A stretch of 64,000 bases of DNA from Dehalobacter restrictus DSM 9455 (GTDB lineage: Bacteria > Bacillota > Desulfitobacteriia > Desulfitobacteriales > Syntrophobotulaceae), in assembly GCF_000512895.1 (NCBI RefSeq), contig NZ_CP007033.1, forward strand, positions 1,289,001 through 1,353,000, in the 5' to 3' direction. The notes under the pieces are model-generated. The model was not told the origin of the DNA. It was given only the letters and a program-made list of their open reading frames with translations, and searched no databases. Within the stretch, counting starts at the first letter, position 1, and the number at the start of each line of letters is the position of its first letter. Shown piece after piece: positions 1 through 8,122 of this stretch. Position numbers and translations under genes: made by a program.

Positions 1-213
1 GTTAAGGCAATGGATATCACCCAGCCGTCAATGAAAAGAGGGGATTTCTTTCAAGCCACGATCAAAGTAAACGGAGAAGGGGAACTGAAGAAAATACTCC
101 GGGCGGTGAATACAATTCAGCTTCAGAAGGAGGTCCCTTTTTTGATTCAGGAACTGGATTATGTAAACGGAGAAGCGGAAATTCGTCTGAGTATTCTTAT
201 TCGCTCCGAATAG
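1..213 (+). CDS. C-terminal end of an unidentified protein (gene starts before the window)
   Basis: The frame is open from base 1 (Val-Lys-Ala precede the first Met at base 10) to a TAG at 211-213, so this is the 3' end of a gene that starts upstream. The visible 70 residues are hydrophilic with alternating strand-like hydrophobics and end in a short Leu/Ile-rich strand. The pattern (a strand, a helix-like segment, then a segment resembling PFLIQELDY) is reminiscent of the C-terminal domain of PilO-type pilus assembly proteins, but this is a weak inference. No gene is visible upstream to support it. Confidence 0.55.
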   Translation, partial: VKAMDITQPSMKRGDFFQATIKVNGEGELKKILRAVNTIQLQKEVPFLIQELDYVNGEAEIRLSILIRSE

Positions 214-258
214 AGAGGGCGACTTTGATCATTTCCTACCTAAATATTTATACTTATC

Positions 259-705
259 CTATTCATTTTCATCTATTTTCTCGAGCGATTTCTTAATTGA
301 AACCGCCGCAGACATTAACGCGTCAAGCTCTTCATCGGACAGTAGATCCAGCTTTGATGAAAGTCCGGTTTCTACATGCGTATAGATCTCATTAAGAGCG
401 TTTCTTCCCTCTTCGGTCAGCCGGACATAGACAATACGAAGATTATTCTTATCAAGATAACGCTCAACGTAACCCTTTCTCAGCAATTCACCAACGATGA
501 TGGTAAGCTGCTGCTTCGAGACCAATAGGTCCCGACCGAGTTCTGACATGGTCATCTCACTGTAATTTGACAGTGCGATCAGGGCGTACTTTTGCGAAGG
601 CTTTACATTCACTTTGCAATTTGATTCTATGGGCCGGGTTAGAATCTTGCGAAAAAGATGCCCGACATCGGTTAGTTCCTTTATTAGTTCGGATTTATTC
701 TGCAT
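259..705 (-). CDS. MarR family transcriptional regulator
   Basis: The 148-residue protein has the size and layout of MarR regulators: an N-terminal dimerisation helix, then a winged helix-turn-helix in the middle (MTMSELGRDLLVSKQQLT, followed by a wing region with VERYLDKNN and RIVYVRLTEEG), and a C-terminal helix pair. MarR proteins bind palindromic operators as dimers, usually repress a neighbouring catabolic or efflux gene, and release on ligand binding. An AAGGTG ribosome site precedes the ATG. The gene is divergent from two amidohydrolase genes, with a large palindrome in between, so it most likely controls itself and them. The ligand is unknown. Confidence 0.9.
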   Translation of the reverse strand: MQNKSELIKELTDVGHLFRKILTRPIESNCKVNVKPSQKYALIALSNYSEMTMSELGRDLLVSKQQLTIIVGELLRKGYVERYLDKNNLRIVYVRLTEEGRNALNEIYTHVETGLSSKLDLLSDEELDALMSAAVSIKKSLEKIDENE

Positions 706-752
706 GATCGTTACACCTTATTACATCATTTTATTACGGTAAAAAATATTTT

Positions 753-805
753 ACTTTACCGTTGACAATGGTAACATCTGGTAGTATCATTGTCAACGGT
801 AAAGT
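753..805. promoter_or_regulatory. Palindromic operator carrying back-to-back promoters for marR and the amidohydrolases
   Basis: Two 18-nt arms (753-770 and 788-805) are perfect reverse complements around a 17-nt centre. Each arm contains TTGACA. On the plus strand TTGACA (762-767) is followed after 17 nt by TATCAT (785-790). On the minus strand the mirror TTGACA is followed after 17 nt by TACCAT. The palindrome is therefore also a symmetric pair of overlapping sigma-A promoters, one for each divergent unit. Binding by the adjacent MarR protein is inference. Confidence 0.75.
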
Positions 806-979
806 TTTTTTTACCATAAAGTAAATATTACTTCGAGAGGTGGTCTGCCAGGCATATGAAATAGAAGGAAATATCGTATGAATAACAGGTGGTTTGTTAG
901 GGATCGTCGGGAATTGGACTAGCGGGAACAAATATGAAGTAAGCGCTTGTCCCAAAATGAGAATTTAGGAGGGGAAGTT

Positions 980-2017
980 ATGTCAATAGAAATAACCAAT
1001 GTACAGATTTTTGATGGCATAAAATTAACGAATCATAAATCGGTTGTGATTGAAAATGGTTTCATATCCCACAAAACCAAAGGGGACACGGTTATTAACG
1101 GCGAGGGGGGTACACTGCTGCCCGGACTGATTGACGCGCACGTCCATATGGAAGCATTAAATGATCTGGAAAATGGTGTAAAATACGGAGTCACCTCTAT
1201 GCTTGATATGGCGGCTCATTCCACGGAGTTTATAAACAGCCTGAAAAAACGCCCGGGATTTTCGGATATATTGACTTGTTACACAGCTGCGCTTTATCCT
1301 ATTGACGATCCCAAAGCTTTCGTTGCCGATCAGGTTAATAAAGGCGCAGATTATATAAAAATCATCATTGAGGATCAACCGCGTATGGCGGAAAAGCCCT
1401 TATCCCCGGAAACAATTACCGCCTTGACGGAGGCAGCACACGAACATAAACTTCTGGTATTCGCTCATGCTGTATCGATGGCGACTTTCAAAACGGCCAT
1501 TGATGCAGGTGTTGATGTTATTACGCACATTCCGGTTGAAGCCCCGATGTCGCAATCCCTGATCGAAGAAATGTTGAAAAAAGGGACTATTACGGTTCCT
1601 ACTTCGGGCATGATGAAAAAAACGATCGCTTTTCTAAATCGTATCCCCAATGTCAACTTGGATACGCAAAATATAGATATGACACTAAAAGCCTTAATGA
1701 ATGCGGGAATACCAGTCATTGCAGGTACTGATGCAAATCATGCACCCTTTGCCCCTGCCAGTATCGACCACGGCATTGGTTTACTTGATGAAATCGAAGC
1801 GTTTGTGGCTGCAGGCATGACTCCTGTGCAGGCGCTGCAAAGCGCAACCAGCCTTCCAGCCAGATTATTCGGATTCATCACTGACAGAGGGATGATTAAA
1901 CCGGGTCTCAGGGCGGATTTGCTTTTGGTTGATGGTGACCCTACTACCGATATTAAAGCCCTCCATAAGGTTAAACGCGTATGGGTCAATGGGATTGAGT
2001 CATCTATTACCGCATAA
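980..2017 (+). CDS. Amidohydrolase family protein (imidazolonepropionase-like)
   Basis: This is a 345-residue metal-dependent hydrolase. The frame is open from 947, but the ATG at 980 is preferred because AGGAGG lies at 967-972. The order of elements fits the amidohydrolase superfamily: a short N-terminal beta-sandwich strand set, LPGLIDAHVHME (HxH metal ligands near residue 55), a conserved Lys segment (GADYIKIIIED), a His in VFAHAV and another in VITHIP, an Asp in AGTDAN, and a C-terminal LRADLLLVDGDP closing strand. It is close to the imidazolonepropionase/prolidase-like branch that acts on cyclic amides or peptides. The substrate is not determined. The next gene, 18 bp downstream, is another amidohydrolase. 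Confidence 0.88.
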   Translation: MSIEITNVQIFDGIKLTNHKSVVIENGFISHKTKGDTVINGEGGTLLPGLIDAHVHMEALNDLENGVKYGVTSMLDMAAHSTEFINSLKKRPGFSDILTCYTAALYPIDDPKAFVADQVNKGADYIKIIIEDQPRMAEKPLSPETITALTEAAHEHKLLVFAHAVSMATFKTAIDAGVDVITHIPVEAPMSQSLIEEMLKKGTITVPTSGMMKKTIAFLNRIPNVNLDTQNIDMTLKALMNAGIPVIAGTDANHAPFAPASIDHGIGLLDEIEAFVAAGMTPVQALQSATSLPARLFGFITDRGMIKPGLRADLLLVDGDPTTDIKALHKVKRVWVNGIESSITA

Positions 2018-2035
2018 AGGAAACGTGAATAAAAA

Positions 2036-3028
2036 ATGAAGATTATTACAATTGAAGAGCATGTAAATAATAAAGAAATAACCGCAGCGTCATGGAAAAA
2101 TTTGTTGCAAATGACACCGTACATTTCCGATTCCCACTCGCCGGGGTTGTCCTATTACACAACGAGTACCGATGGGAATGTTGAGGAAAAGTGGTTGGAA
2201 AGCATGGATGCAGGAAAAATAGATATGCAGGTGCTTTCTTATACCACAGCGACTCAGCTAATTCCGGCACCGGAAGCTGTTTCGATAGCGCAGGCAGCCA
2301 ATAATGAAATGGCGGAGAGGGTTAAAAGATATCCTGACCGCTTTGCAGCTTTTGCAACACTACCGTGGGCAGACCCGAAGGCGGCGGCAGATGAACTGGA
2401 ACGCACCGTCAAAGAACTTAATTTCAAGGGGGTTTTACTTAGCGGACGACCGTCTGCAGACGCAACCTTTCTTGATAACCCTAAATTTGAGCCTGTTCTT
2501 GAGATGGCAAACTTTTTAAAGGTGCCCATTTATATGCACCCGGGATTTCCTGCCAGAACAGTGCAGGAGGCGTATTATGCCGGATTGGATCCAGTTGTCA
2601 GTGCAAGGTTGTCAGCGTTTGGCTGGGGGTGGCACGCAGAAGTAGGCGTCCATATGCTACGAATGATATTAGCGGGTATTTTTGAAAAATATCCCGATTT
2701 ACAGCTGATTGCAGGTCATTGGGGCGAGATGGTGCCGTTTTTCCTTGCACGTCTTGATGAAGCACTTTCCAAGGAAGCGACACATCTCCCGAAAACAATA
2801 TCTGAAACCTTTATAAACCATGTTTATGTTACGCCAAGCGGTATGTTTACGCTGCCGCACTTCCAATTTATCTTGCAGGTATTGGGAGCAGACAGGATCA
2901 TATTCTCTGTAGATTATCCTTATATCGGCAACGAGAACGCGCGAGCGTTTCTTGAAAATGCACCAATCAGCCCTTCCGATAAGGAAAAGATTGCCCATGG
3001 CAATGCAGAGCGTCTGCTCAAGCTGTAA
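2036..3028 (+). CDS. Amidohydrolase_2 family protein (decarboxylase-like TIM barrel)
   Basis: The 330-residue protein starts with ITIEEH, the E-x-H metal motif seen in 2,3-dihydroxybenzoate and gamma-resorcylate decarboxylases instead of HxH. It continues with the typical landmarks of Amidohydro_2: FAAFATLPWADP, PIYMHPGFP (His), LIAGHWGE (His) and IIFSVDYPY (catalytic Asp). The family contains metal-dependent decarboxylases and hydrolases of aromatic or ring-opened acids. It probably forms an operon with the upstream amidohydrolase, under the MarR-type regulator. The activity (non-oxidative decarboxylation or hydrolysis) cannot be decided from sequence. Confidence 0.87.
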   Translation: MKIITIEEHVNNKEITAASWKNLLQMTPYISDSHSPGLSYYTTSTDGNVEEKWLESMDAGKIDMQVLSYTTATQLIPAPEAVSIAQAANNEMAERVKRYPDRFAAFATLPWADPKAAADELERTVKELNFKGVLLSGRPSADATFLDNPKFEPVLEMANFLKVPIYMHPGFPARTVQEAYYAGLDPVVSARLSAFGWGWHAEVGVHMLRMILAGIFEKYPDLQLIAGHWGEMVPFFLARLDEALSKEATHLPKTISETFINHVYVTPSGMFTLPHFQFILQVLGADRIIFSVDYPYIGNENARAFLENAPISPSDKEKIAHGNAERLLKL

Positions 3029-3041
3029 ATTTCAACTTCAT

Positions 3042-3090
3042 ATTAAAGCAGTTGCCGAGAACATTTCCCCGGCAGCTGCTTTAATTTGTT
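3042..3090 (+). terminator. Rho-independent terminator of the amidohydrolase operon
   Basis: A 16-nt stem (3042-3057 with 3070-3085) is perfectly paired except for one G-T pair, has a 12-nt loop, and is followed by a T-rich tail. Confidence 0.88.
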
Positions 3091-3432
3091 TTTACCACCC
3101 TAACTACATGATTTAATTTAATCGGTTCATCTTTCGATATATCAAATTCATCAAGAGTAAGGGTTCCGTCGTTGTGTTTAATTGCTATCAATAGAACGGC
3201 AAGTCAATCATTTCATTAACCGAAGAATTTGTAGGCGCGTACAAATTCTTTAAATTAAAAAAATTTGCCGTATCGAAGATTCACATCGAAAGACTTGACA
3301 ACAAGTCATGCGGGGAAAGGGAACAACAATGGATGACTGTTAATCATTTGCACATATGCCTTTTACAGTAGCATAGTAGACGTAAAGAAAGTAAGGATGT
3401 AAAGGATAAAAACAAGAGGTAAATGAAGCTAC
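3091..3432. other. Gene-poor stretch with a strong hairpin and a possible gene remnant
   Basis: No convincing gene is present. A perfect 11-bp hairpin lies at 3223-3233/3240-3250 with loop GGCGCG. On the minus strand, about 3215 to 3092 is open for roughly 40 codons with protein-like composition (containing DGTLTLDEFDISKDEP). It lacks a clear start and follows a stop, so it may be the end of a decayed gene. Confidence 0.4.
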
Positions 3433-3606
3433 ATGTTGGAGCTTCTTTGGCCAAGAATCGCTGATACCGTGGATATTTTACCATTTCTCAGGAGTGATCG
3501 TAATTTTATCGACGACTTGATGTTTATAAATTTCGTTAAAGCTGTCAAAGACCTACTAGATAAAAAAGAACCTGACAACCTTGATCTCCATAATATGGAA
3601 ATGTAG
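3433..3606 (+). CDS. Small hypothetical protein
   Basis: This is a 57-codon open frame from ATG 3433 to TAG 3604-3606, too short for routine gene calls. It contains RIADTVDILPFLRSDRNF and a Lys-rich, Asp-rich C-terminus, with no membrane segment or Cys motif. The ribosome site is weak (AAGAGG at 3413-3418, 14 nt from the start). It ends 15 bp before the LysM gene, so the two could be one unit. It is not recognised. Confidence 0.45.
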   Translation: MLELLWPRIADTVDILPFLRSDRNFIDDLMFINFVKAVKDLLDKKEPDNLDLHNMEM

Positions 3607-3621
3607 AAAGGGGTAGGGCCG

Positions 3622-4128
3622 TTGAAAAAGTATGCAATAAAGTCAGGAGATACATTTTTCCTTTTAGCCAGCCAAAACGGGTGCTGCTGGCAGGATATCA
3701 GCAAAGCAAACCCCGGCGTTGATCCCTGCGCTTTGGTCATAGGACAGCTCATCAATATTCCGGATCGTCAGGCTTCCGGTTATGGTGCTTCCGGATCTGC
3801 CGGTTCAGCTTACGCCAACAATCCAGGCAATTCTTTTACCGGTGCCCAAAAACGGTATGATGATGTAATCCTTGAAGTCGAAGGCGTAAAAATCCGGGTT
3901 GCCAGAATCGGCGAACCGACAGTTCCGCATGAGGTGCATTTTATCCTGCCAAGGACTGAAATCCGGAAAGTGGAATGTCCCGGAAATGGAGTTATTGAAA
4001 CCAGCATCATGCTGAGCAATATTAACATTGTCAATTCTCCGCGGATCGAAGGCGAAAAATCTGCGCTTGGAGTTATTTATCGTCAGACCCAGAACAGTGA
4101 GAAGACGAACAGCGAAGCGCCAAAATAG
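3622..4128 (+). CDS. LysM domain protein, possibly spore-envelope associated
   Basis: The 168-residue protein begins at a TTG preceded by GAAAGGGG. Residues 2-50 form one LysM domain (KKYAIKSGDTFFLLASQ through VIGQLINIP), the fold that binds N-acetylglucosamine in peptidoglycan. A short Gly/Ser/Ala linker (about 52-75) leads to a C-terminal domain of about 90 residues that is not recognised. No signal peptide is seen, which resembles SafA-type coat or cortex-binding proteins of sporulating bacteria more than secreted autolysins. The spore role is inference. Confidence 0.75.
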   Translation: MKKYAIKSGDTFFLLASQNGCCWQDISKANPGVDPCALVIGQLINIPDRQASGYGASGSAGSAYANNPGNSFTGAQKRYDDVILEVEGVKIRVARIGEPTVPHEVHFILPRTEIRKVECPGNGVIETSIMLSNINIVNSPRIEGEKSALGVIYRQTQNSEKTNSEAPK

Positions 4129-4290
4129 ATGTCCCTGACGCGGTTCATAACGATTTGAAAGAAATCACTAAAATGATTTTAATAATCTTCATTTTTTTGT
4201 TATAATGAGATATGCCTTATTTTAGATAGAAAAAGGCTATGTCATTATTTTGTTTTCTATAGAAAATAATAGATAAAGAAGGAGAGACCT

Positions 4291-4788
4291 ATGAACCGTA
4301 TTCATGTTTTCCATGGTGTCAATCTTCATTTTCTCGGGCAGAGAGAACCGGATATATACGGCAGAATAACCCTTGATGAAGTGAACGGCAGACTGATCGA
4401 GACGGGGCAAACACATGGCTTCACTGTCGAGTGCCGTCAGACGAACTATGAAGGAGAGCTTGTGGACTGGATTACAAAGTTAACGCCGTCTGATTTTTTA
4501 ATCCTTAACCCCGGGGCCTGGACCCATACGAGCTATGCGCTTTACGATGCGATCAAAGGGGTCAGCGTACCCGCTCTCGAAGTGCATCTGTCGAATATTT
4601 ACGCCCGGGAAAGTTTCCGTTCCCATTCGGTGATCGCTGGAGCTTGCGTCGGGCAAATCAGCGGACTCGGGACAGACAGTTATTTTCTGGCCTTAGCCTA
4701 TGCGCTGGAATTTCAAAAGTACCGTCAGAAAGAAAGGAATAGCAACCATGAGGCTGGAAAAGATTCGCCGGAGACTGGCCGAGAATAA
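4291..4788 (+). CDS. aroQ: Type II 3-dehydroquinate dehydratase
   Basis: The 165-residue enzyme converts 3-dehydroquinate to 3-dehydroshikimate in the shikimate pathway as a cytoplasmic dodecamer. Catalytic landmarks are present: R18 and Y23 in GQREPDIYG, N73 and H79 in LNPGAWTHTSYA, H99 in EVHLSN, and the Arg-rich YARESFRSHS segment. The N-terminal strand reads VFHGVNLHFLG, where most family members have VLNGPNLNLLG. AAGGAG precedes the ATG. Its 3' end overlaps the next gene by 41 nt, and efp follows, so the three genes are probably co-transcribed. Confidence 0.95.
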   Translation: MNRIHVFHGVNLHFLGQREPDIYGRITLDEVNGRLIETGQTHGFTVECRQTNYEGELVDWITKLTPSDFLILNPGAWTHTSYALYDAIKGVSVPALEVHLSNIYARESFRSHSVIAGACVGQISGLGTDSYFLALAYALEFQKYRQKERNSNHEAGKDSPETGRE

Positions 4789-5806
4789 ACTTGATGCGCT
4801 GATCGTGACCTCACCGCCCAATATTTTTTATTTGAGCGGTTTCACGGGAACCAGTGCAACCTTGCTGATTGAACCAGAACGTTCCATTCTGTTCACAGAC
4901 TTCCGGTACATGGAACAGGCAGCAACGGAAGCTCCGGGTTTTGAAATTGTCAAAGTGGCCGGAGATCCCTATACAGTCATCGGGGAAATGCTTAAAGGGC
5001 TGATCGTGATAGGGATTGAGGAAGAGGCTTTGTCCCTGGGCGATTTCCAGAAACTGCAGAAGACTCTTGACGGGCGCAGATTCGAGAATGCCTCAGCACT
5101 CTTTAAGAAGCTTCGACAAATTAAGGATGAAACAGAAATTGCGCTGATTCGCCAAGCGATTGGAATCACGGACCATGCCTTCGCCCAGACGCTCAGCAAG
5201 ATTTATCCAGGAATGACGGAAGAAGAGCTTTCTCTGGAACTGGAATTCTCGCAAAGAAAAATGGGTGCCAGCAGTCGTTCGTTTGACTATATTGTGGCCT
5301 CAGGGATACGCTCCTCGTTGCCGCACGGTACAGCTTCCAGCAAAAAAATGCAAAAAGGGGAATTTTTAACGCTCGATATTGGAGCGGTCTACCAAAGGTA
5401 TTGTTCCGATTTCACACGGACGCTGTTTTTGGGAAAGCCTGAGAGCAAGCACCTGGAAGTTTACGATATCGTGCTCGAGGCACAACTGACCGGGCTTAAA
5501 GCTCTGAAGCCCGGCGTTAAGGCCAAAGATGTCGACGCGGCAGCCAGAGAAGTGATTACGCGTGCTGGTTACGGTGAATATTTCGGTCACAGTCTGGGAC
5601 ATTCCCTCGGGATCGAGATCCATGAGACACCGTTTTTAAATACCCGTGATGAAACGGTACTCGAACCGGGTATGGTACTTACCATTGAACCCGGAATTTA
5701 TATCCCTGACTGGGGCGGTGTCAGAATCGAAGATGTTGCGCTTGTCACAAATTCTGGTGCGGAAGTATTGACACAAACGCCAAAGCAGTGCATTATTATT
5801 GATTAG
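4748..5806 (+). CDS. Xaa-Pro aminopeptidase family protein (M24B)
   Basis: The 352-residue M24 metallopeptidase removes N-terminal residues next to proline. The ATG at 4748 is chosen over the upstream in-frame codon at 4700 because MRLEKIRRRLAENKLDAL is the usual start of the family and AAAGGA precedes it. An N-terminal creatinase-like domain (about 1-125) is followed by the pita-bread domain with metal ligands in LTLDIGAVY, CSDFTRT, GHSLGHSLG (His), LEPGMVLTIEPG (Glu) and GGVRIEDVA (Glu). It lies between aroQ and efp, an arrangement common in Firmicutes. Confidence 0.93.
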   Translation: MRLEKIRRRLAENKLDALIVTSPPNIFYLSGFTGTSATLLIEPERSILFTDFRYMEQAATEAPGFEIVKVAGDPYTVIGEMLKGLIVIGIEEEALSLGDFQKLQKTLDGRRFENASALFKKLRQIKDETEIALIRQAIGITDHAFAQTLSKIYPGMTEEELSLELEFSQRKMGASSRSFDYIVASGIRSSLPHGTASSKKMQKGEFLTLDIGAVYQRYCSDFTRTLFLGKPESKHLEVYDIVLEAQLTGLKALKPGVKAKDVDAAAREVITRAGYGEYFGHSLGHSLGIEIHETPFLNTRDETVLEPGMVLTIEPGIYIPDWGGVRIEDVALVTNSGAEVLTQTPKQCIIID

Positions 5807-5871
5807 TGGTATGACTTGTATCCGTTATTGATACATAAAAGAATCTACAATATTATGGGAGGATCAGCAAA

Positions 5872-6429
5872 ATGATTTCTTCAAACGATTTTAAAACCGG
5901 AGTGACTATTGAACTGGATGGCGATATATTTCAGATAGTCGAATTCCAACACGTGAAACCTGGAAAAGGCGCTGCTTTTGTGCGTGCCAAAGTTAAGAAT
6001 GTCAGAACGGGCGGCGTTGTCGAAAAGAAATTCAATGCTGGGGAGAAAGTTCCCAGAGCCCGTCTGGATCGCCGTGAGATGCAATATTTGTATAAAGACG
6101 GTGATCAATTCGTTGTGATGGACAATGAAAGCTATGAGCAGATTATGCTGACCGAGGCTCAAATTGGGCAGGAAGTCAAGTGGCTCAAAGAAAATATGAA
6201 CCTTGGTGTCTTGCTCTATAATAGCGAAGTCATTGGGGTAGACCTTCCCAATACAGTTGTGCTTAAAGTAACGGAATGTGAGCCCGGAGTTAAGGGTGAT
6301 ACGGCCACAGGCGGTACGAAAGCTGCCACTGTCGAGACTGGCGCTACGGTTCAGGTTCCATTCTTTGTGAATGAAGGCGATGTCCTGATTATCGACACCA
6401 GAAGCGGAGCGTATGTTTCCCGGGCTTAG
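5872..6429 (+). CDS. efp: Elongation factor P
   Basis: The 185-residue translation factor has three beta-barrel domains. It binds between the ribosomal P and E sites and relieves stalling at polyproline stretches. The tip loop KPGKGAAF carries the conserved Lys at position 32, the site modified in many bacteria. The C-terminus has the usual [25 protein letters not shown]-type ending in shorter form. GGGAGGA precedes the ATG. It is the last gene of the aroQ-pepP-efp run and is followed by a strong terminator. Confidence 0.98.
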   Translation: MISSNDFKTGVTIELDGDIFQIVEFQHVKPGKGAAFVRAKVKNVRTGGVVEKKFNAGEKVPRARLDRREMQYLYKDGDQFVVMDNESYEQIMLTEAQIGQEVKWLKENMNLGVLLYNSEVIGVDLPNTVVLKVTECEPGVKGDTATGGTKAATVETGATVQVPFFVNEGDVLIIDTRSGAYVSRA

Positions 6430-6463
6430 TCATCTTATCTACCGCAAGAAGAATAATTAGAAT

Positions 6464-6511
6464 AAAAAGGGTTGTTGGGCAAGTAATTTTCTTGAGCAAC
6501 AACCCTTTTTT
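6464..6511. terminator. Bidirectional terminator between efp and the convergent sleL-like gene
   Basis: A perfect 14-bp stem (6464-6477 with 6497-6510) has A-runs on one flank and T-runs on the other, so it can end transcription from either side. Confidence 0.92.
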
Positions 6512-6518
6512 ATTTGGC

Positions 6519-7928
6519 TCATTTCCGGATCGTAAAATTATCTTCCAGCAAAGCCCAGTTTTGAGGGAAGGGATAGGCTAAAGCCCAATAACTAATACCT
6601 CTTAAGCCATAAGCTTTGACGGTATCAAATTTGGCCTGGGCACTGCGGGCATCCTCAAACCACACTTCGTGACCGCTTCCCTGCGTATCCGTATACCGGT
6701 AGAAAGGGGACTGGGTAACCGTGTCGTACTGGATCTCAGCATGGTATCGAAGGGCTCTGGACATTGCTTCATCCATCCCAAAGGTTTCGGCAATTTGGCC
6801 GGAGACGTGCGGCAAAAGCCAATCTCTGGCATAAATTTGAAAGCCAAAAAAGATTTTGTCTCTTGGCATGACTAAAACAGCATAATCCAAAACCCGTTTG
6901 ATCTGATTCAAGGGAGAAATTGCCTGCGGTGAAGCACCACGCCAACCCCATTCATAGGTCATGAGAACAACGAAATCTACAATTCGGCCATGGGCTGGAT
7001 AATCGTGCGCCTCATAGAGCAATCCCCGTTGCTCTGCGCTTAATTTTGGCGCTAAAGCCGTTGAAACGAAGAAACCCTCTGCATGAAGACGGGTTACGGC
7101 TATTTGAAGCAAAGCGTTATAAGCTTCTCTATCCTCGGGAAGTACGTTTTCAAAATCAATGTTAAGTCCCCGATAACCCTTTTCTTTCATGATATTGATG
7201 ACATTTGTCATTAACCGATTAATGGCTTCAGTATTGGTTAAAACGAGATGAGCAAGATTTTCTCCACGCGTAGTGGACGTAAAGTTGGTAATAGACATCA
7301 TCGGGGTCACCTTTTTTGATATGGCAGCTTGAATGAGCGGAAGATCATCAATTGTCTGCAGGCTTCCATCCTCTCTAATCAAGTAGGCAAAAGGACTTAA
7401 ATATGTAAGATGTTCAGCTTCCCGATTGACAGTAGCAACCGCGTCCTGACTGAAACGATAGATATAGCCATTGACATCGATGGTCGGCCGAGGTTTACGA
7501 GGGATAATGAGTACGGTGCCCGGATAGATCAAATTGGCGTTCGTGATGTTATTGACTTTAATGAGGTTTTGTAAAGAGACTTGGTATTTTTGAGCAATAA
7601 ACCATAAAGTCTCCCCAGCAAGGACGCGATGCCGCCTGGCAGGAATGGTGATCAACTGACCAGGATAAATATTGGCAGGGTTCGTAATTTGATTGTTTCC
7701 GAGAATGACTTGTACGGTCGTTCCATAAATCTGGGCAATTCTCCATAATGTTTCTCCCGGTTTCACAGTATGGAGGACATCTTCAGTCGGTATAACTAAT
7801 GCTAGTCCGGTTAGCAATTGTACAGGTTCAACAAGTCCATTCACGCTTATGATTGATGCCGGCGAGACCCGATATGTAATTGCAATCTGATCCAAAGTTT
7901 GATTCGCTTTGACGACATGGATAAGCAT
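6519..7928 (-). CDS. LysM-GH18 spore cortex N-acetylglucosaminidase (SleL/YaaH family)
   Basis: The 469-residue protein has three N-terminal LysM repeats (about 2-45, 50-95 and 98-143) followed by a glycoside hydrolase 18 barrel. The barrel shows the catalytic segment YRGLNIDFENV with the proton-donor Glu, and VVLMTYEWGWRG near the end. SleL/YaaH enzymes hydrolyse spore cortex fragments during germination. The frame is open further upstream to 8009, but the ATG at 7928 is preferred because GGGAGG lies just before it on the minus strand. No signal peptide is present, as expected for a protein deposited from the mother cell. Confidence 0.9.
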   Translation of the reverse strand: MLIHVVKANQTLDQIAITYRVSPASIISVNGLVEPVQLLTGLALVIPTEDVLHTVKPGETLWRIAQIYGTTVQVILGNNQITNPANIYPGQLITIPARRHRVLAGETLWFIAQKYQVSLQNLIKVNNITNANLIYPGTVLIIPRKPRPTIDVNGYIYRFSQDAVATVNREAEHLTYLSPFAYLIREDGSLQTIDDLPLIQAAISKKVTPMMSITNFTSTTRGENLAHLVLTNTEAINRLMTNVINIMKEKGYRGLNIDFENVLPEDREAYNALLQIAVTRLHAEGFFVSTALAPKLSAEQRGLLYEAHDYPAHGRIVDFVVLMTYEWGWRGASPQAISPLNQIKRVLDYAVLVMPRDKIFFGFQIYARDWLLPHVSGQIAETFGMDEAMSRALRYHAEIQYDTVTQSPFYRYTDTQGSGHEVWFEDARSAQAKFDTVKAYGLRGISYWALAYPFPQNWALLEDNFTIRK

Positions 7929-8023
7929 AGAGCACCTCCCACTCCTTTTCATGTAGGATATGTAGAAAGGGGACTCAAGGTGATTTATCTTTGGCAAGGG
8001 GCCTTTCATGTTTAATTTTCCTT

Positions 8024-8048
8024 AAAACGGCCATTGAGGTCGTTTTTT
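8024..8048 (+). terminator. Terminator-like hairpin upstream of spoIIIAA
   Basis: A 9-bp stem (8024-8032 with 8038-8046, one G-T pair) has a 5-nt loop and a run of six T on the plus strand. It lies between two divergent genes, so no ordinary gene upstream would need it. It may end an antisense or leader transcript. Confidence 0.55.
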
Positions 8049-8122
8049 ATTTTCTCCGAACAAACTGGTAATTCTAAAAACGTTTATTAGGACATACCTT
8101 CTAATACAGAGGAGGTTAAAAC

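Noticed and set aside
734-955. 73-codon minus-strand frame between marR and the amidohydrolase
   Set aside because: It covers the palindromic promoter region and lacks a start signal.
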